Shown here in pieces: positions 56,150-64,000 of a DNA stretch of 64,000 nt. Origin of the DNA: Terriglobus aquaticus (GTDB lineage Bacteria > Acidobacteriota > Terriglobia > Terriglobales > Acidobacteriaceae); the NCBI RefSeq assembly GCF_025685415.1, contig NZ_JAGSYB010000001.1:186001-250000 (forward strand), read 5' to 3'. Every line of letters starts with the position of its first letter. The first letter of the stretch is position 1. The notes under the pieces are model-generated. The model saw only the letters and a program-made list of their open reading frames with translations, was not told the origin of the DNA and searched no databases. The translations under genes were made by a program, and so were the position numbers.

Positions 56150-59100
56150 CGCACCACCTCCGGCACATCCAGGTGCAGCGTGTCTGTGGTGGCCTGCACT
56201 CCGGGCTGGTACATGGGCATCACGCGCGCGGGGCTGATCTGGAAGCTGCCTGCGTTCACGACTTGGACGAGGTAGAACAAGTCTTGCCGGTGCGCAAAGT
56301 TGGTGCTGAAGAAGGCAGCACGATCGTCATGGAACTCCTGTCGCGTGTACCAGTCGGTCCACGAGTCAGGAGCGCCCTCGATGTTGTAGCTGCTGCGGTT
56401 GCGAACAAATTCGGTTCCCGCGGCGATCGGGTCTTCAATCAGCAAATACTTCTGTGGCGATCCGCTCACGCCCAGGTGGACCGCAAGGATTTCGCCTTTC
56501 TGGGCGGTTCCGCTCAGAGGTTGCAACGTGTACACCATGTGGTCGCCGGTTTGTTTAGGAACCAGCCTGTAGTAATCACGTGCGATGTTCAGTTGCATGG
56601 TGCCGGCCTGGTATGCGGCTTTTGCGGTGGAGTAGAACTCACCTTGGGCTGACCAGTACGCACGTCCGTTTCCGCGGGTCGCGATCTCCACCTGGTTTGT
56701 CTCGGGGTTCAGCCGCGTGGCGTCCAGGGTCACTTCCAGCGTGGCGCCATGCAGAGCATCGGCACGGTTGAAGTGGCGATGCGCGATGTTGGTGTTGTTC
56801 ACGCGAATGTCTACATCGAGGTCTGCATTCAGCTCCTGTGTCGCGGCGACATACTCCGTGAGGCCGTAGAGGACGAAGGCGCTGTCGTAAGTCGATCCCC
56901 ACCATGCGCCTTCATCGCGATGCAGAATGAGCCATTGCGCAGCCTTTGGCAGCAGCGGAGATGCCGGTCGTTCCCCGATCAGAAACTTGAGTGCAAACGC
57001 CGTGGCGGCGGCGCTCTCATCGCTGTCTACGTCCAGCAGGTTGTTGCGGTCAGCGGCCCAGCTTGCCAGTTCGCCCTGTACCTTCGCCTTTGACTCCAGC
57101 AGGGTCGCGATTTCGCTGCTGCGACCGTCTCCGCTTTGCCGCATCGCCAGGCCGGTGTAGGCGAGAGCTTGTGCTGACAGGTCTGCGCGGCGACGGTACA
57201 GCAGGTCCAGATCGACCGCCACGTTCCGTTTGTGCAGCGCGAGGGCATACACCACAAAGGCGCGAAGCTCCGGCAGCATGCGCGGATGTTGCGCAAGCTG
57301 CTTCACGAGGTAGTCCGCTCCCGAATCGATGTTAGAGTTCGCCTCGGGATATCCTGCGTCGACCGCCTGCTGCAGACCGCTGACGACGTATGCCGTCATA
57401 AACACCTGGCTGTCGTCCTCCTGCCACCAGCCCCATCCGCCATTGCTGTGGTGCGTGTCGTTCAACTTCTGAATGCCCGCGGTCACCTGCGCGTGTAGCC
57501 TGGCCGAACTTTCCCTGAGCGGCACTCCCAACCTGCTCAGAGCCTTGGACACGAGCAGGTCCGGCAGAAAGCTCGACATGGTTTGCTCCGTGCAGCCGTA
57601 CGGAAAGCTGGTCAGGTAATCCAGTGCGCCAAACAGGGTGCCAGCGATCGACGGCGAAGCGTTGAGGCGTAGCCGGTGTGCTGCAGGATCGGTTCCGGCC
57701 GGGAATTTGAGAACGGCATTCTGAGAGGTGGTATTCACCGCAATGCCGGCATTCGCAACGTTCTGCTTTACGCCGTCGGGCTCAACCGGGAAGCTGAGTT
57801 GCAGGGCGTCGCCCTCGGTGGCGCCGGTTGCCTTTGCGGTGAGGGTGGCTGTGCCGATTGCAGAAGCGCGCAGGCGGAAGTTTGTCGTGTTGTCTGCGCG
57901 AGGGAGCAGCGCAACCGCTGTTGGCGGGCTCTGCGGCAGTTCAAGGCCGGTTGCGCCCAACGAAAGCTGAACCTGTTGCGCGGAAGGCAAGTAGTTGTGT
58001 GCGATCACGGGCACAGTTACGCTGTCGCCCTTGCGCAGGAATCGGGGTTGTCCCATCCGCACGATGATGTTCTTGCGCACGATCACGCGGTTGACGGCAC
58101 TGCCCGCCTGGGAGCTTGCAGTGATTGCTCGAACGGAGGTCCGCCAGGTGGTCAACGAATCGGGATAGCTGAAGCTAACGCGCGCGTGCCCGTTCGCGTC
58201 CGTTCGCACGGCGGGCTGCCAGAACGCTGTATCGGGGAAGTCCTTGCGAATCCGCGGACCCTTTGCGTCCAGGCCGGGCTTTACCTGGGCCAAATGCGGG
58301 CCATACCGCGTGTGCCGCATCGCCAACTGCGGGGAACGCGTGCCCGCCTCGCCGGTGAAGTAGTAGGTAAGCGAACTATCGTATTCCGGATAGATCGCAC
58401 GATCTGGGTACAACTGCTTCACCATGTCGCCGCTGCTGTCCGGGTAAAGCGAATAGATTGCCTCGTCGACCACATCGAAGCTGAGTTCCGCAGCGGTCGG
58501 CCGGCCGGCAGCATCGGTCGTCGTAACGTCGTATGCTGCGGTTTGGCCGGGTTGAAAGACCTGCGACACCGGCGCGATGGCGATCTGCAGCCGTTGCTGA
58601 ACGGGTGGAACAGAAACGCTGCGACGACCCTGGTATAGCTTGTCGTTCTTGACGAGCACGGCATCCAGGGTCAGGTTGGGTTGCGCCTCTTTGCCCAGCG
58701 GCAGATCGACGTTCAGAGTGTTGCCGCGTCCTGCGAGCACCTTGCGCAGGATGGGCGCGTTTGCGGTTGCGGTAAACAGCACATGAACGTCTGCGACAGG
58801 ACTGACCAGCGTCACGTGTGCGGTGTCGCCGGGTGCGTAGGTCTTCTTGTCGGTGAGGATGCGGATCTTCTGCCCATCTGTATCTTCGTCCTCTTCTGAT
58901 GCCGTGCCGCTGACCCACACGTAATCGGAGTCTTCCACGGTGCGATGCTCCGGAGTTTCCGCGGTGGCGACCACACGCAGCGATCCGTTCGCGGAGGAGC
59001 GCACCGCGAGGCTGGCCGTCGCACTGCCGTTGGCTGCGGTATTCACGTCGGTCTCGGCGAGCGTCTTCGCCGAATCCGAGCTGTCGGCGCCGTTGGCAGG

Positions 59101-60858
59101 CGGTTGCACAAGCCGAACATGGATGCGCGTTTGCACAGGTCGGTCCTTGTAATCCACCGCGCTCACCTGGACGCTGGCGGTGCCGCCGGAAGCAACGGTG
59201 TAGCTTTGCGTTTGCGCATGAATGCGGAAGCTGCCATGCGTGGCGGTGAATCGGTACCGCGCAGTGATCTCTCGCCCTGCCTCGTCCGTCACGCCTGCTT
59301 CGACCACGTAGTCCGTGTCGTAGCGCTGGTCGTCGCTGAAGTGGGTTGGGATAGGAACCGTCAGCTTGCCGTCAGCGTCCAGTTGACTTGTATGCTCGCT
59401 CTGCTGGTCGCCCTCTTCCACGTCCTGTGAAGAGTCGGAAGCATCGTCTGCACTGCTCTGTTCGCCCGCGGCATCATCATCGGCGTCGGTCGGGTCGCCC
59501 CACCAATAATGGCGGCTTCGATACACGCGGTACTTGACCCTGCCGTTGCTGACCGGCTCACCGAAGAAGTACCTTGCCTGGACGGTCGCGCTGTTGCTTT
59601 CTCCCTGCAGCAGCATGGGCTTGGCTACCGTGACCTGAACCTGGTACTCCGGCTTGCGATACTCCTCCACACGGAATGCCGTGCCTCCGAGCGAAGTGTC
59701 GTTGTCACCGCGCGTCAGCGTGAGGCGGGCAAAGCCAAGCCCGACGTCCGCCGGCAGAGGGATGTCGCCCTGAATGGTGCCCATCGCGGACAGCGGCAGA
59801 TCTTCCTCAAGCAGCGTCTTGTCCGCATCATCGACGGCCTTTACATGAATCGCCCCTGCCTTTGGAACGGCAAGAGTGTTGCCCGAACGGTCGCGCAGGA
59901 TGGCCTTGAAGTGCACCGTGTTCCCAGGCCGGTAGACCGGTCGATCGGTGTACACATAGGCGACGGATGTGTCCTGGACCGTTTGCGTGAAGCTGTAGGA
60001 GAAAGGTGAGCTCAGCGCGACATCGCTTCCGCTGCGCGCCATAAACCAGAGCTTCTGCGCGGCCTCGCTGTCTGCGGTATCGGCGTCGCCAGCACTTGCG
60101 GCGTGTTCAAAGACCGCGGTGCCGTCGGCGGCTGAAGCTTTGCGCACGATGGGCCCGCTGCCCAGTTGCATGCTGACCGAAGCATGCGGTACGGAGGCGC
60201 CCGTCGTCCGGTCTGCAACGAAGGTGACCACCTCTCCGCTCACAAGCCGCGTCACCAACGCCGTTTGGCTTACCAGCAGAACGGTGTACGCCTTCAGATG
60301 GCCGTCGGTCGCCTCCACCAGGTACATGCCGCGATCCAGGCCGCTGATGGGCAGGATCTGGTTGTCGGACACAAAAGTTGCGGGTACACGCAGGCGCCAT
60401 CGAGCTACGAGCTGCCTGTCGTTCAGCAAAGGTATCTGGGCAAACTGAGCGGCGTTGACGATGACGCTGCGGCGCGCCAGGCTGGACTGCTTCGTTTTGA
60501 AAGCGTCGCGAGTCGCTCGGGAAAACTGGGTTCGAAAGAACTCCTTGATCGCGTGCCAGAGGCTGCTCTTCCAGTCATGGAACCGTTCAATCCACGTTTT
60601 CTCGTCGATCTGCTCGGGCACGCTCCACGCATGCGACGGATCGCCGAAGCTATGCATCTCCTGCAGCTTCGCGGCGAACGCTTCGGGATCTTCGACGCGG
60701 TACACGCGGAACTCCAGCGCGTCCACATCGTGCGTGTACAGGTGCAGTTTCGGTTGAGTTCCGGGTGCAAAGCTCCTGTTTGTACTGAGGGTGAAGTACG
60801 GGTTCGCAGCATAGGAGCGAAGGGGCAGCAGGCACACGCAAACCAGCAGCAGCCACAA
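56146..60858 (-). CDS. Bacterial alpha-2-macroglobulin with intact thioester motif
   Basis: About 1570 residues, periplasmic. The signal (WLLLVCVCLLPLRSYA) begins at a TTG (60858), the first start codon after the DUF1175 stop at 60879; no strong ribosome-binding site is seen, so the start is not certain. Order: MG repeats with CHFKAILRDRSGNTL-type segments (here HFKAILRDRSGNTLAVP), an acidic linker (residues about 450-500), A2M bait/middle region, and the TED domain with the thioester PYGCTEQTMSSFL at about residue 1089 (CxEQ). It then ends in receptor-binding-like beta domains. Bacterial A2M traps foreign proteases at the envelope. It stands in DUF1175-A2M-membrane protein. Confidence 0.9.
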   Translation of the reverse strand: MWLLLVCVCLLPLRSYAANPYFTLSTNRSFAPGTQPKLHLYTHDVDALEFRVYRVEDPEAFAAKLQEMHSFGDPSHAWSVPEQIDEKTWIERFHDWKSSLWHAIKEFFRTQFSRATRDAFKTKQSSLARRSVIVNAAQFAQIPLLNDRQLVARWRLRVPATFVSDNQILPISGLDRGMYLVEATDGHLKAYTVLLVSQTALVTRLVSGEVVTFVADRTTGASVPHASVSMQLGSGPIVRKASAADGTAVFEHAASAGDADTADSEAAQKLWFMARSGSDVALSSPFSYSFTQTVQDTSVAYVYTDRPVYRPGNTVHFKAILRDRSGNTLAVPKAGAIHVKAVDDADKTLLEEDLPLSAMGTIQGDIPLPADVGLGFARLTLTRGDNDTSLGGTAFRVEEYRKPEYQVQVTVAKPMLLQGESNSATVQARYFFGEPVSNGRVKYRVYRSRHYWWGDPTDADDDAAGEQSSADDASDSSQDVEEGDQQSEHTSQLDADGKLTVPIPTHFSDDQRYDTDYVVEAGVTDEAGREITARYRFTATHGSFRIHAQTQSYTVASGGTASVQVSAVDYKDRPVQTRIHVRLVQPPANGADSSDSAKTLAETDVNTAANGSATASLAVRSSANGSLRVVATAETPEHRTVEDSDYVWVSGTASEEDEDTDGQKIRILTDKKTYAPGDTAHVTLVSPVADVHVLFTATANAPILRKVLAGRGNTLNVDLPLGKEAQPNLTLDAVLVKNDKLYQGRRSVSVPPVQQRLQIAIAPVSQVFQPGQTAAYDVTTTDAAGRPTAAELSFDVVDEAIYSLYPDSSGDMVKQLYPDRAIYPEYDSSLTYYFTGEAGTRSPQLAMRHTRYGPHLAQVKPGLDAKGPRIRKDFPDTAFWQPAVRTDANGHARVSFSYPDSLTTWRTSVRAITASSQAGSAVNRVIVRKNIIVRMGQPRFLRKGDSVTVPVIAHNYLPSAQQVQLSLGATGLELPQSPPTAVALLPRADNTTNFRLRASAIGTATLTAKATGATEGDALQLSFPVEPDGVKQNVANAGIAVNTTSQNAVLKFPAGTDPAAHRLRLNASPSIAGTLFGALDYLTSFPYGCTEQTMSSFLPDLLVSKALSRLGVPLRESSARLHAQVTAGIQKLNDTHHSNGGWGWWQEDDSQVFMTAYVVSGLQQAVDAGYPEANSNIDSGADYLVKQLAQHPRMLPELRAFVVYALALHKRNVAVDLDLLYRRRADLSAQALAYTGLAMRQSGDGRSSEIATLLESKAKVQGELASWAADRNNLLDVDSDESAAATAFALKFLIGERPASPLLPKAAQWLILHRDEGAWWGSTYDSAFVLYGLTEYVAATQELNADLDVDIRVNNTNIAHRHFNRADALHGATLEVTLDATRLNPETNQVEIATRGNGRAYWSAQGEFYSTAKAAYQAGTMQLNIARDYYRLVPKQTGDHMVYTLQPLSGTAQKGEILAVHLGVSGSPQKYLLIEDPIAAGTEFVRNRSSYNIEGAPDSWTDWYTRQEFHDDRAAFFSTNFAHRQDLFYLVQVVNAGSFQISPARVMPMYQPGVQATTDTLHLDVPEVVR

Positions 60859-60878
60859 ACGAACGCTTGTTGGAAAGG

Positions 60879-61904
60879 CTAATCTTCCCTGAGCAGGTTC
60901 CAGCGAAAGACGCCCAGAAAGTTCGGATTGCCGGGAGTGGGCCGCCAACGAAAATCCGGATGTTGCAACAGATCCGTGATGCGCGCGCGTCGCATCTCGC
61001 CGTGGCTGTGTACCGCTCCTGATCCATCCGGACCCGTGTGATACACGACCCATTCCGCGCCGTCTCCCGTAACAATCATCGAATGATACTGCTGCTCCGG
61101 GCCAAGCTGATGAAAGAACAGCAGGTCGCCCGGTTTTGCGGCGCGAATGTCGCGACTGACGCGGAAGCTGTTCCGACTGTATAGCGTCTTGGCATCGGCG
61201 TACTCGGCAAAATCGCTCGCCTGAGGGATGGCTGCGTGAACAGGTACGACGCGGAAGAGACCGGCGCCCAACGGCGTGTTCGGATAGTTCCATTGCGTCA
61301 CGCTCGGCAGCACAGGCATGGACCCAGGCTGAAACTGCTTGTACCAGCGGTCGCCGTGGTTCATCAGGGCAATGCGATAGCTATAGCGGAGCAGGGCACT
61401 GCAATCGGTGATCTCGCGGGGCAGGTCGGCGTCCGGCATCGCAGCAGCGCGATCCGCCACGGTGGTGAACCAATGCCGGAAGCGCAGACGATCGTCGGCA
61501 TCATGCAGTCGCAGAGCATCGGGCAAACCGTCGCCCACGTGATCGCTCCAGGTTCGTGTGCTGTGCAGCGGCAAAAGCCAGGATTGGCTCGAGGACTTGA
61601 TCTGCAGCAACGTGGCGCCTCCGCCTACGGGTGCTCGATACAAGATCGCAGTCGCGCCATCCGGTTCCGCCAGAAAGGAAACGCGACCAGCGTTGGTGCC
61701 AGTCGCAGTCAGTCCTTCTGGCGAGGGCGCTGCGCCGATGATTCGCCTGAGAAGTCCCACGCGATGCGCCCGGCCGTCAGCGATCACGATGCGTGTCGTC
61801 GGTTCGCAGGAGACGGCGCGCATCCTTCTGAACTGGACCGCGCCTAGCCCCAGCACACAAAGGAACGCTGCAACCGCAAACACACGACGCGTACGAAACC
61901 GCAT
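60879..61904 (-). CDS. DUF1175 (YfaT-like) protein, NlpC/P60-type cysteine motif
   Basis: A 341-residue protein. An N-terminal hydrophobic anchor (VFAVAAFLCVLGLGAVQF) precedes an N-terminal beta domain; the C-terminal domain has DLPREITDCSALLRYSYRIAL (C168) and GPEQQYHSMIVTG (H274), the Cys-His pair of NlpC/P60-like enzymes, and LLFFHQLG between. DUF1175 genes (E. coli YfaT) lie beside A2M genes. It may cut peptidoglycan or act on A2M. The A2M start comes 20 bp after its stop; a further start of A2M inside this gene cannot be excluded. Confidence 0.85.
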   Translation of the reverse strand: MRFRTRRVFAVAAFLCVLGLGAVQFRRMRAVSCEPTTRIVIADGRAHRVGLLRRIIGAAPSPEGLTATGTNAGRVSFLAEPDGATAILYRAPVGGGATLLQIKSSSQSWLLPLHSTRTWSDHVGDGLPDALRLHDADDRLRFRHWFTTVADRAAAMPDADLPREITDCSALLRYSYRIALMNHGDRWYKQFQPGSMPVLPSVTQWNYPNTPLGAGLFRVVPVHAAIPQASDFAEYADAKTLYSRNSFRVSRDIRAAKPGDLLFFHQLGPEQQYHSMIVTGDGAEWVVYHTGPDGSGAVHSHGEMRRARITDLLQHPDFRWRPTPGNPNFLGVFRWNLLRED

Positions 61905-61945
61905 GCACTCAGGGTAATGCTGCTACATCTCGCAGGCCGCTGTGA

Positions 61946-62602
61946 TTACAGCGCCTGCGGCCTGCGAATGAGCGATAGGAACTCGTTACGAGTCTGCGGG
62001 CTGTTCCGGAACGCTCCCAGCATGGCGGATGTGGTGGTGATCGACTGTTGCTTTTCCACGCCGCGCATCATCATGCACAGGTGCTGTGCCTCCAGGATGA
62101 CCGCAACGCCCTGAGGATCGATCGCGTCGACGATGGAGTCCGCGATCTGCCGCGTCATCCGCTCCTGCACCTGCAAGCGACGGGCGAACACGTCGACCAG
62201 CCGAGCGACCTTGCTCAACCCGATCACCTTTCCCTTGGGGATATACGCCACGTGCGCTTTGCCAAAGAAGGGAAGCATGTGGTGCTCGCAGAGGGAGTAG
62301 AACTCGATGTCGCGCACGATGACCATCTCGTCATACTCGACATCAAACAGCGCGCCGCGCAGGATCTCCGTGGCGCTCTGCTTGTATCCGCGGGTCAGAA
62401 AAGCCAGTGACTTCTGCATCCGCTCGGGAGTCTTCAACAGGCCGTCGCGGGTGGGGTCTTCGCCGATCCGACGCAGGAGTTCGCCGTAAATCTGTTCGAT
62501 CGTCGCGTTGCTTAGGCTCGTAGTATCCGGGAGCGATCCATTGTTCTGCGAGGATCCAGCTTGGACAGTCTGCATTGTGCTCTCGTCAGGGGTGGGGCTC
62601 AA
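61946..62602 (-). CDS. folE: GTP cyclohydrolase I
   Basis: A 218-residue enzyme that makes 7,8-dihydroneopterin triphosphate from GTP, first step of folate, biopterin and queuosine paths. Family motifs: [36 protein letters not shown] (zinc Cys/His), [34 protein letters not shown] and [17 protein letters not shown]. The TTG at 62602 overlaps the stop of the upstream PTPS gene (TTGA) and has GAGAGG 7 nt upstream; ATG 62575 is an alternative. It is translated together with the two PTPS genes. Confidence 0.95.
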   Translation of the reverse strand: MSPTPDESTMQTVQAGSSQNNGSLPDTTSLSNATIEQIYGELLRRIGEDPTRDGLLKTPERMQKSLAFLTRGYKQSATEILRGALFDVEYDEMVIVRDIEFYSLCEHHMLPFFGKAHVAYIPKGKVIGLSKVARLVDVFARRLQVQERMTRQIADSIVDAIDPQGVAVILEAQHLCMMMRGVEKQQSITTTSAMLGAFRNSPQTRNEFLSLIRRPQAL

Positions 62603-63069
62603 CGTGATGCCTCTCTGTGCATTGACTCAAGATCCGCGCCGGAAAGGTCGAAGGAGTTGTTCCGGGTTTCCTCAATGCGCAGGTTCACCAGGCGAAGATC
62701 TTCGTGCGAAGTAAGCCCGGGAATGTCGCGTCGCAGAATCCGCTCCACCTCAAGGGCTAGATTCTCAGTCGAGGGAACGAAGTCGCCCGAGAACGTTGGG
62801 TCCTGATTCAGGTGGGTATGGTCGAACCGGTTCAGGACGTCCGCCTGTACCAGAGCGTCCAGCTTTGGCAGGTCCACGACAAAGCCGGTTTGAGGATCGA
62901 TCGGTCCAGCAACGGTGACCTCAAGCCAGTAGTTGTGCCCGTGCCCGTGTGGGTTGTTGCACTTTCCGTAGGTCTCGCGGTTCTGCTCATCGGACAGAGC
63001 AGGAGCATGCAGGCGATGCGAAGCGGAGAAACGGTAGCGGCGTGAGAAGTGCGCGATGGGCTTGCTCAC
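62599..63069 (-). CDS. 6-pyruvoyl-tetrahydropterin synthase/QueD homologue, copy 1
   Basis: A 156-residue T-fold protein. Zinc ligands [11 protein letters not shown] and [12 protein letters not shown]; active Cys in [12 protein letters not shown]; catalytic His/Asp [10 protein letters not shown]; substrate-anchoring Glu in EETRNNSF. The CxxxHGH motif fits QueD (CPH4 synthase for queuosine) or PTPS (biopterin). It overlaps folE at its 3' end and copy 2 at its 5' end by 4 bp each, so the three genes form one translational unit starting at copy 2. Confidence 0.92.
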   Translation of the reverse strand: MSKPIAHFSRRYRFSASHRLHAPALSDEQNRETYGKCNNPHGHGHNYWLEVTVAGPIDPQTGFVVDLPKLDALVQADVLNRFDHTHLNQDPTFSGDFVPSTENLALEVERILRRDIPGLTSHEDLRLVNLRIEETRNNSFDLSGADLESMHREASR

Positions 63070-63524
63070 GCGGACAGCCCCATGCTGCTCGCCGACTGGT
63101 TGGAGTTCCCTGGCGCTTCTTCGCCGTAGAAGTCCGCAAACAGGTCGTCCATCTCATACACGCGCACGCGGTGCAGCCTGGCGTTAGGAACCTTGCCATC
63201 GAGTCGTCGCCAGATCGCCACGGCGATGTTTTCAGTGGTCGGGTTTACGTCCTTAAACTCGGGCACTTCGTGGTTCAGGTGGCGATGGTCATAGACGCTG
63301 ACCACCTCCGCTTCCAGGATGTCCTTCAGCAGTTTCAGGTCGACAACGAACCCGGTTACCGGATCGACTTCGCCGGCTACAGTGACTTCAAGCGTGTAGT
63401 TGTGCCCATGACCGTGCGGGTTGGCGCACTTGCCGAAGGCGGCAGCGTTCTGCTCGTCCGTCCAGTTCGGGTTGCGATAGAAGTGGGACGACGAAAAATC
63501 GGCTTTGCGGGTCAGGAAGATCAT
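63066..63524 (-). CDS. 6-pyruvoyl-tetrahydropterin synthase/QueD homologue, copy 2
   Basis: A 152-residue T-fold protein with the same motifs as copy 1: SSSHFYRNP (zinc His), [33 protein letters not shown] and RVYEMDDLFADFYG. The Glu region (VYEMDDLF) differs from copy 1 (EETRNNSF), so the two may use different substrates, e.g. one for queuosine and one for a biopterin. First gene of the PTPS-PTPS-folE unit. The 3' end overlaps copy 1 by 4 bp. A C-terminal Ser/Asn-rich tail ([13 protein letters not shown]) is unstructured. Confidence 0.92.
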   Translation of the reverse strand: MIFLTRKADFSSSHFYRNPNWTDEQNAAAFGKCANPHGHGHNYTLEVTVAGEVDPVTGFVVDLKLLKDILEAEVVSVYDHRHLNHEVPEFKDVNPTTENIAVAIWRRLDGKVPNARLHRVRVYEMDDLFADFYGEEAPGNSNQSASSMGLSA

Positions 63525-63589
63525 CGCGATTCAGCTTATTGGATGAGCAAGATGCCGCAACGTTGCGCCGGAGTCGCCGCACAAAGCGA

Positions 63590-63663
63590 TGGTTGCCTCC
63601 CAGGGATTCGAACCCCGATTGATCGGTTCAGAGCCGACTGTCCTACCATTGAACGAGGAGGCA
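63590..63663 (-). tRNA. tRNA-Gln(CUG)
   Basis: A 74-nt gene that folds as a full cloverleaf: acceptor TGCCTCC/GGAGGCA, U8, D-stem GTTC/GGAC with loop AATGGTA, anticodon stem GTCGG/CCGAT with loop CTCTGAA (anticodon CTG, reading CAG), variable CAAT, T-stem CGGGG/CCCTG with loop TTCGAAT. A is the discriminator base and CCA is encoded in the DNA. Confidence 0.95.
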
Positions 63664-63813
63664 ACATACTGCGGGCTGCCGCACTGACGTGGCGCCCGGC
63701 GAGTAGGATTCCCGCGCTGCAGCAACTCTCGCTACGCCGGAACCAACTCCATGAGTGTACGAAAACGCCTGCCTTCAGTCAACGCGCAGCGCTTCCGTTC
63801 GGACCGTGCCGCG

Positions 63814-64000
63814 CTAGCGCGGGTCTGCCGTCGCGGTGCGCAGCCATTCAAAAGTGCCTGAACCCGTAGCGTTCACGCCGTGCAGCCTGCTGGAGTGCAC
63901 CACAACATTGTCCAGAGACCACAGCACCACCGTAGGCGCTGCGGTGTGCAGGCGTTGCTGCAACTCCACATAGGTCGGGCGACGCTCCGCCTCTGACGTT
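63814..64000 (-). CDS. Family 5 extracellular solute-binding protein, C-terminal fragment
   Basis: Partial: 61 C-terminal residues, the rest lies beyond base 64000. The frame reads RRPTYVELQQRLHTAAPTVVL, followed by SLDNVVVHSSRLHGV and GTFEWLRTA before TAG at 63816-63814. This 'R...Y.E.Q..L...AP......D.V....RL.GV...G.F.W' arrangement is the end of peptide/nickel-binding transport proteins (SBP_bac_5, OppA/DppA type). It would act outside the membrane for an ABC importer. The rest of that system cannot be seen here. Confidence 0.65.
   Translation of the reverse strand, partial: TSEAERRPTYVELQQRLHTAAPTVVLWSLDNVVVHSSRLHGVNATGSGTFEWLRTATADPR

Noticed and set aside
63530-63813. Genomic-island attachment at the tRNA-Gln gene
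   Set aside because: No integrase or direct repeat of the tRNA 3' end in the window.

Overview
The window is about 62% G+C, densely coded, and looks like chromosome from a soil acidobacterium of the Terriglobus/Granulicella/Edaphobacter type (Terriglobia). The pointers are a glycine-rich YXWG/W-repeat protein, a secreted protein with a 'YRDSQGRVRE'-type motif, an Rpb6-like omega subunit, and the arrangement of the division genes. This placement rests on protein style, not on a 16S gene, and is an inference. I see no prophage, insertion sequence, CRISPR array or rRNA.

Layout. 1-7842: end of a trehalose-forming treZ, glycogen phosphorylase, a CysJ-like NADPH oxidoreductase without a flavodoxin domain, an MBL hydrolase, endonuclease IV and a secreted hypothetical. 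7898-18969 (minus strand): a division/wall cluster ftsW-murG-murC-ftsQ-ftsA-ftsZ followed by a transpeptidase; an opposite-strand glycine-rich gene sits between murG and murC. 19071-26932: a ChlI/MoxR-like AAA+ protein, a TPR protein, a thioesterase, a cysteine-free Mrp ATPase, hrcA-grpE-dnaJ (no dnaK), a DoxX-like protein and rsmE. 26933-27243 has no protein gene but holds a very good sigma70 promoter, an operator-like palindrome and a hairpin, together a candidate small RNA or regulated leader. 27244-36033: serine dehydratase, a ComM-like ATPase, a 458-bp non-coding gap, rpoZ, rho, a GGDEF/EAL protein, and an Lrp regulator divergent from a cysteine-synthase-like enzyme.

36079-45818 is a plus-strand run that looks like a copper module: a small Cys-rich membrane protein, a Tat-exported multicopper oxidase with a Met/His repeat tail, a TolC-type protein, a propeller sensor kinase with its LuxR-type regulator, a small secreted protein and an MsbA-type ABC exporter. 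45896-48355 is a divergent pair: a secreted protein with kinase-like motifs and a PLD-fold protein. 48413-52816 holds two divergent GlgX debranching enzymes.

52821-61904 is a convergent envelope island: a minimal transpeptidase and a SpoIID/LytB protein on the plus strand; DUF1175, a thioester alpha-2-macroglobulin and a membrane protein on the minus strand. The content resembles the E. coli yfa locus. The window ends with two tandem 6-pyruvoyl-tetrahydropterin synthase homologues overlapping folE, a tRNA-Gln(CUG) and the C-terminus of a peptide-binding transport protein.

Main themes are glycogen/trehalose storage (treZ, glgP, two glgX), cell division and peptidoglycan, and envelope/copper defence. 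The most unusual items are the candidate RNA locus at 27.0-27.19 kb, the secreted kinase-like protein at 45.9-47.0 kb, the Mrp protein with no cysteine, and the A2M/DUF1175/transpeptidase/SpoIID island.
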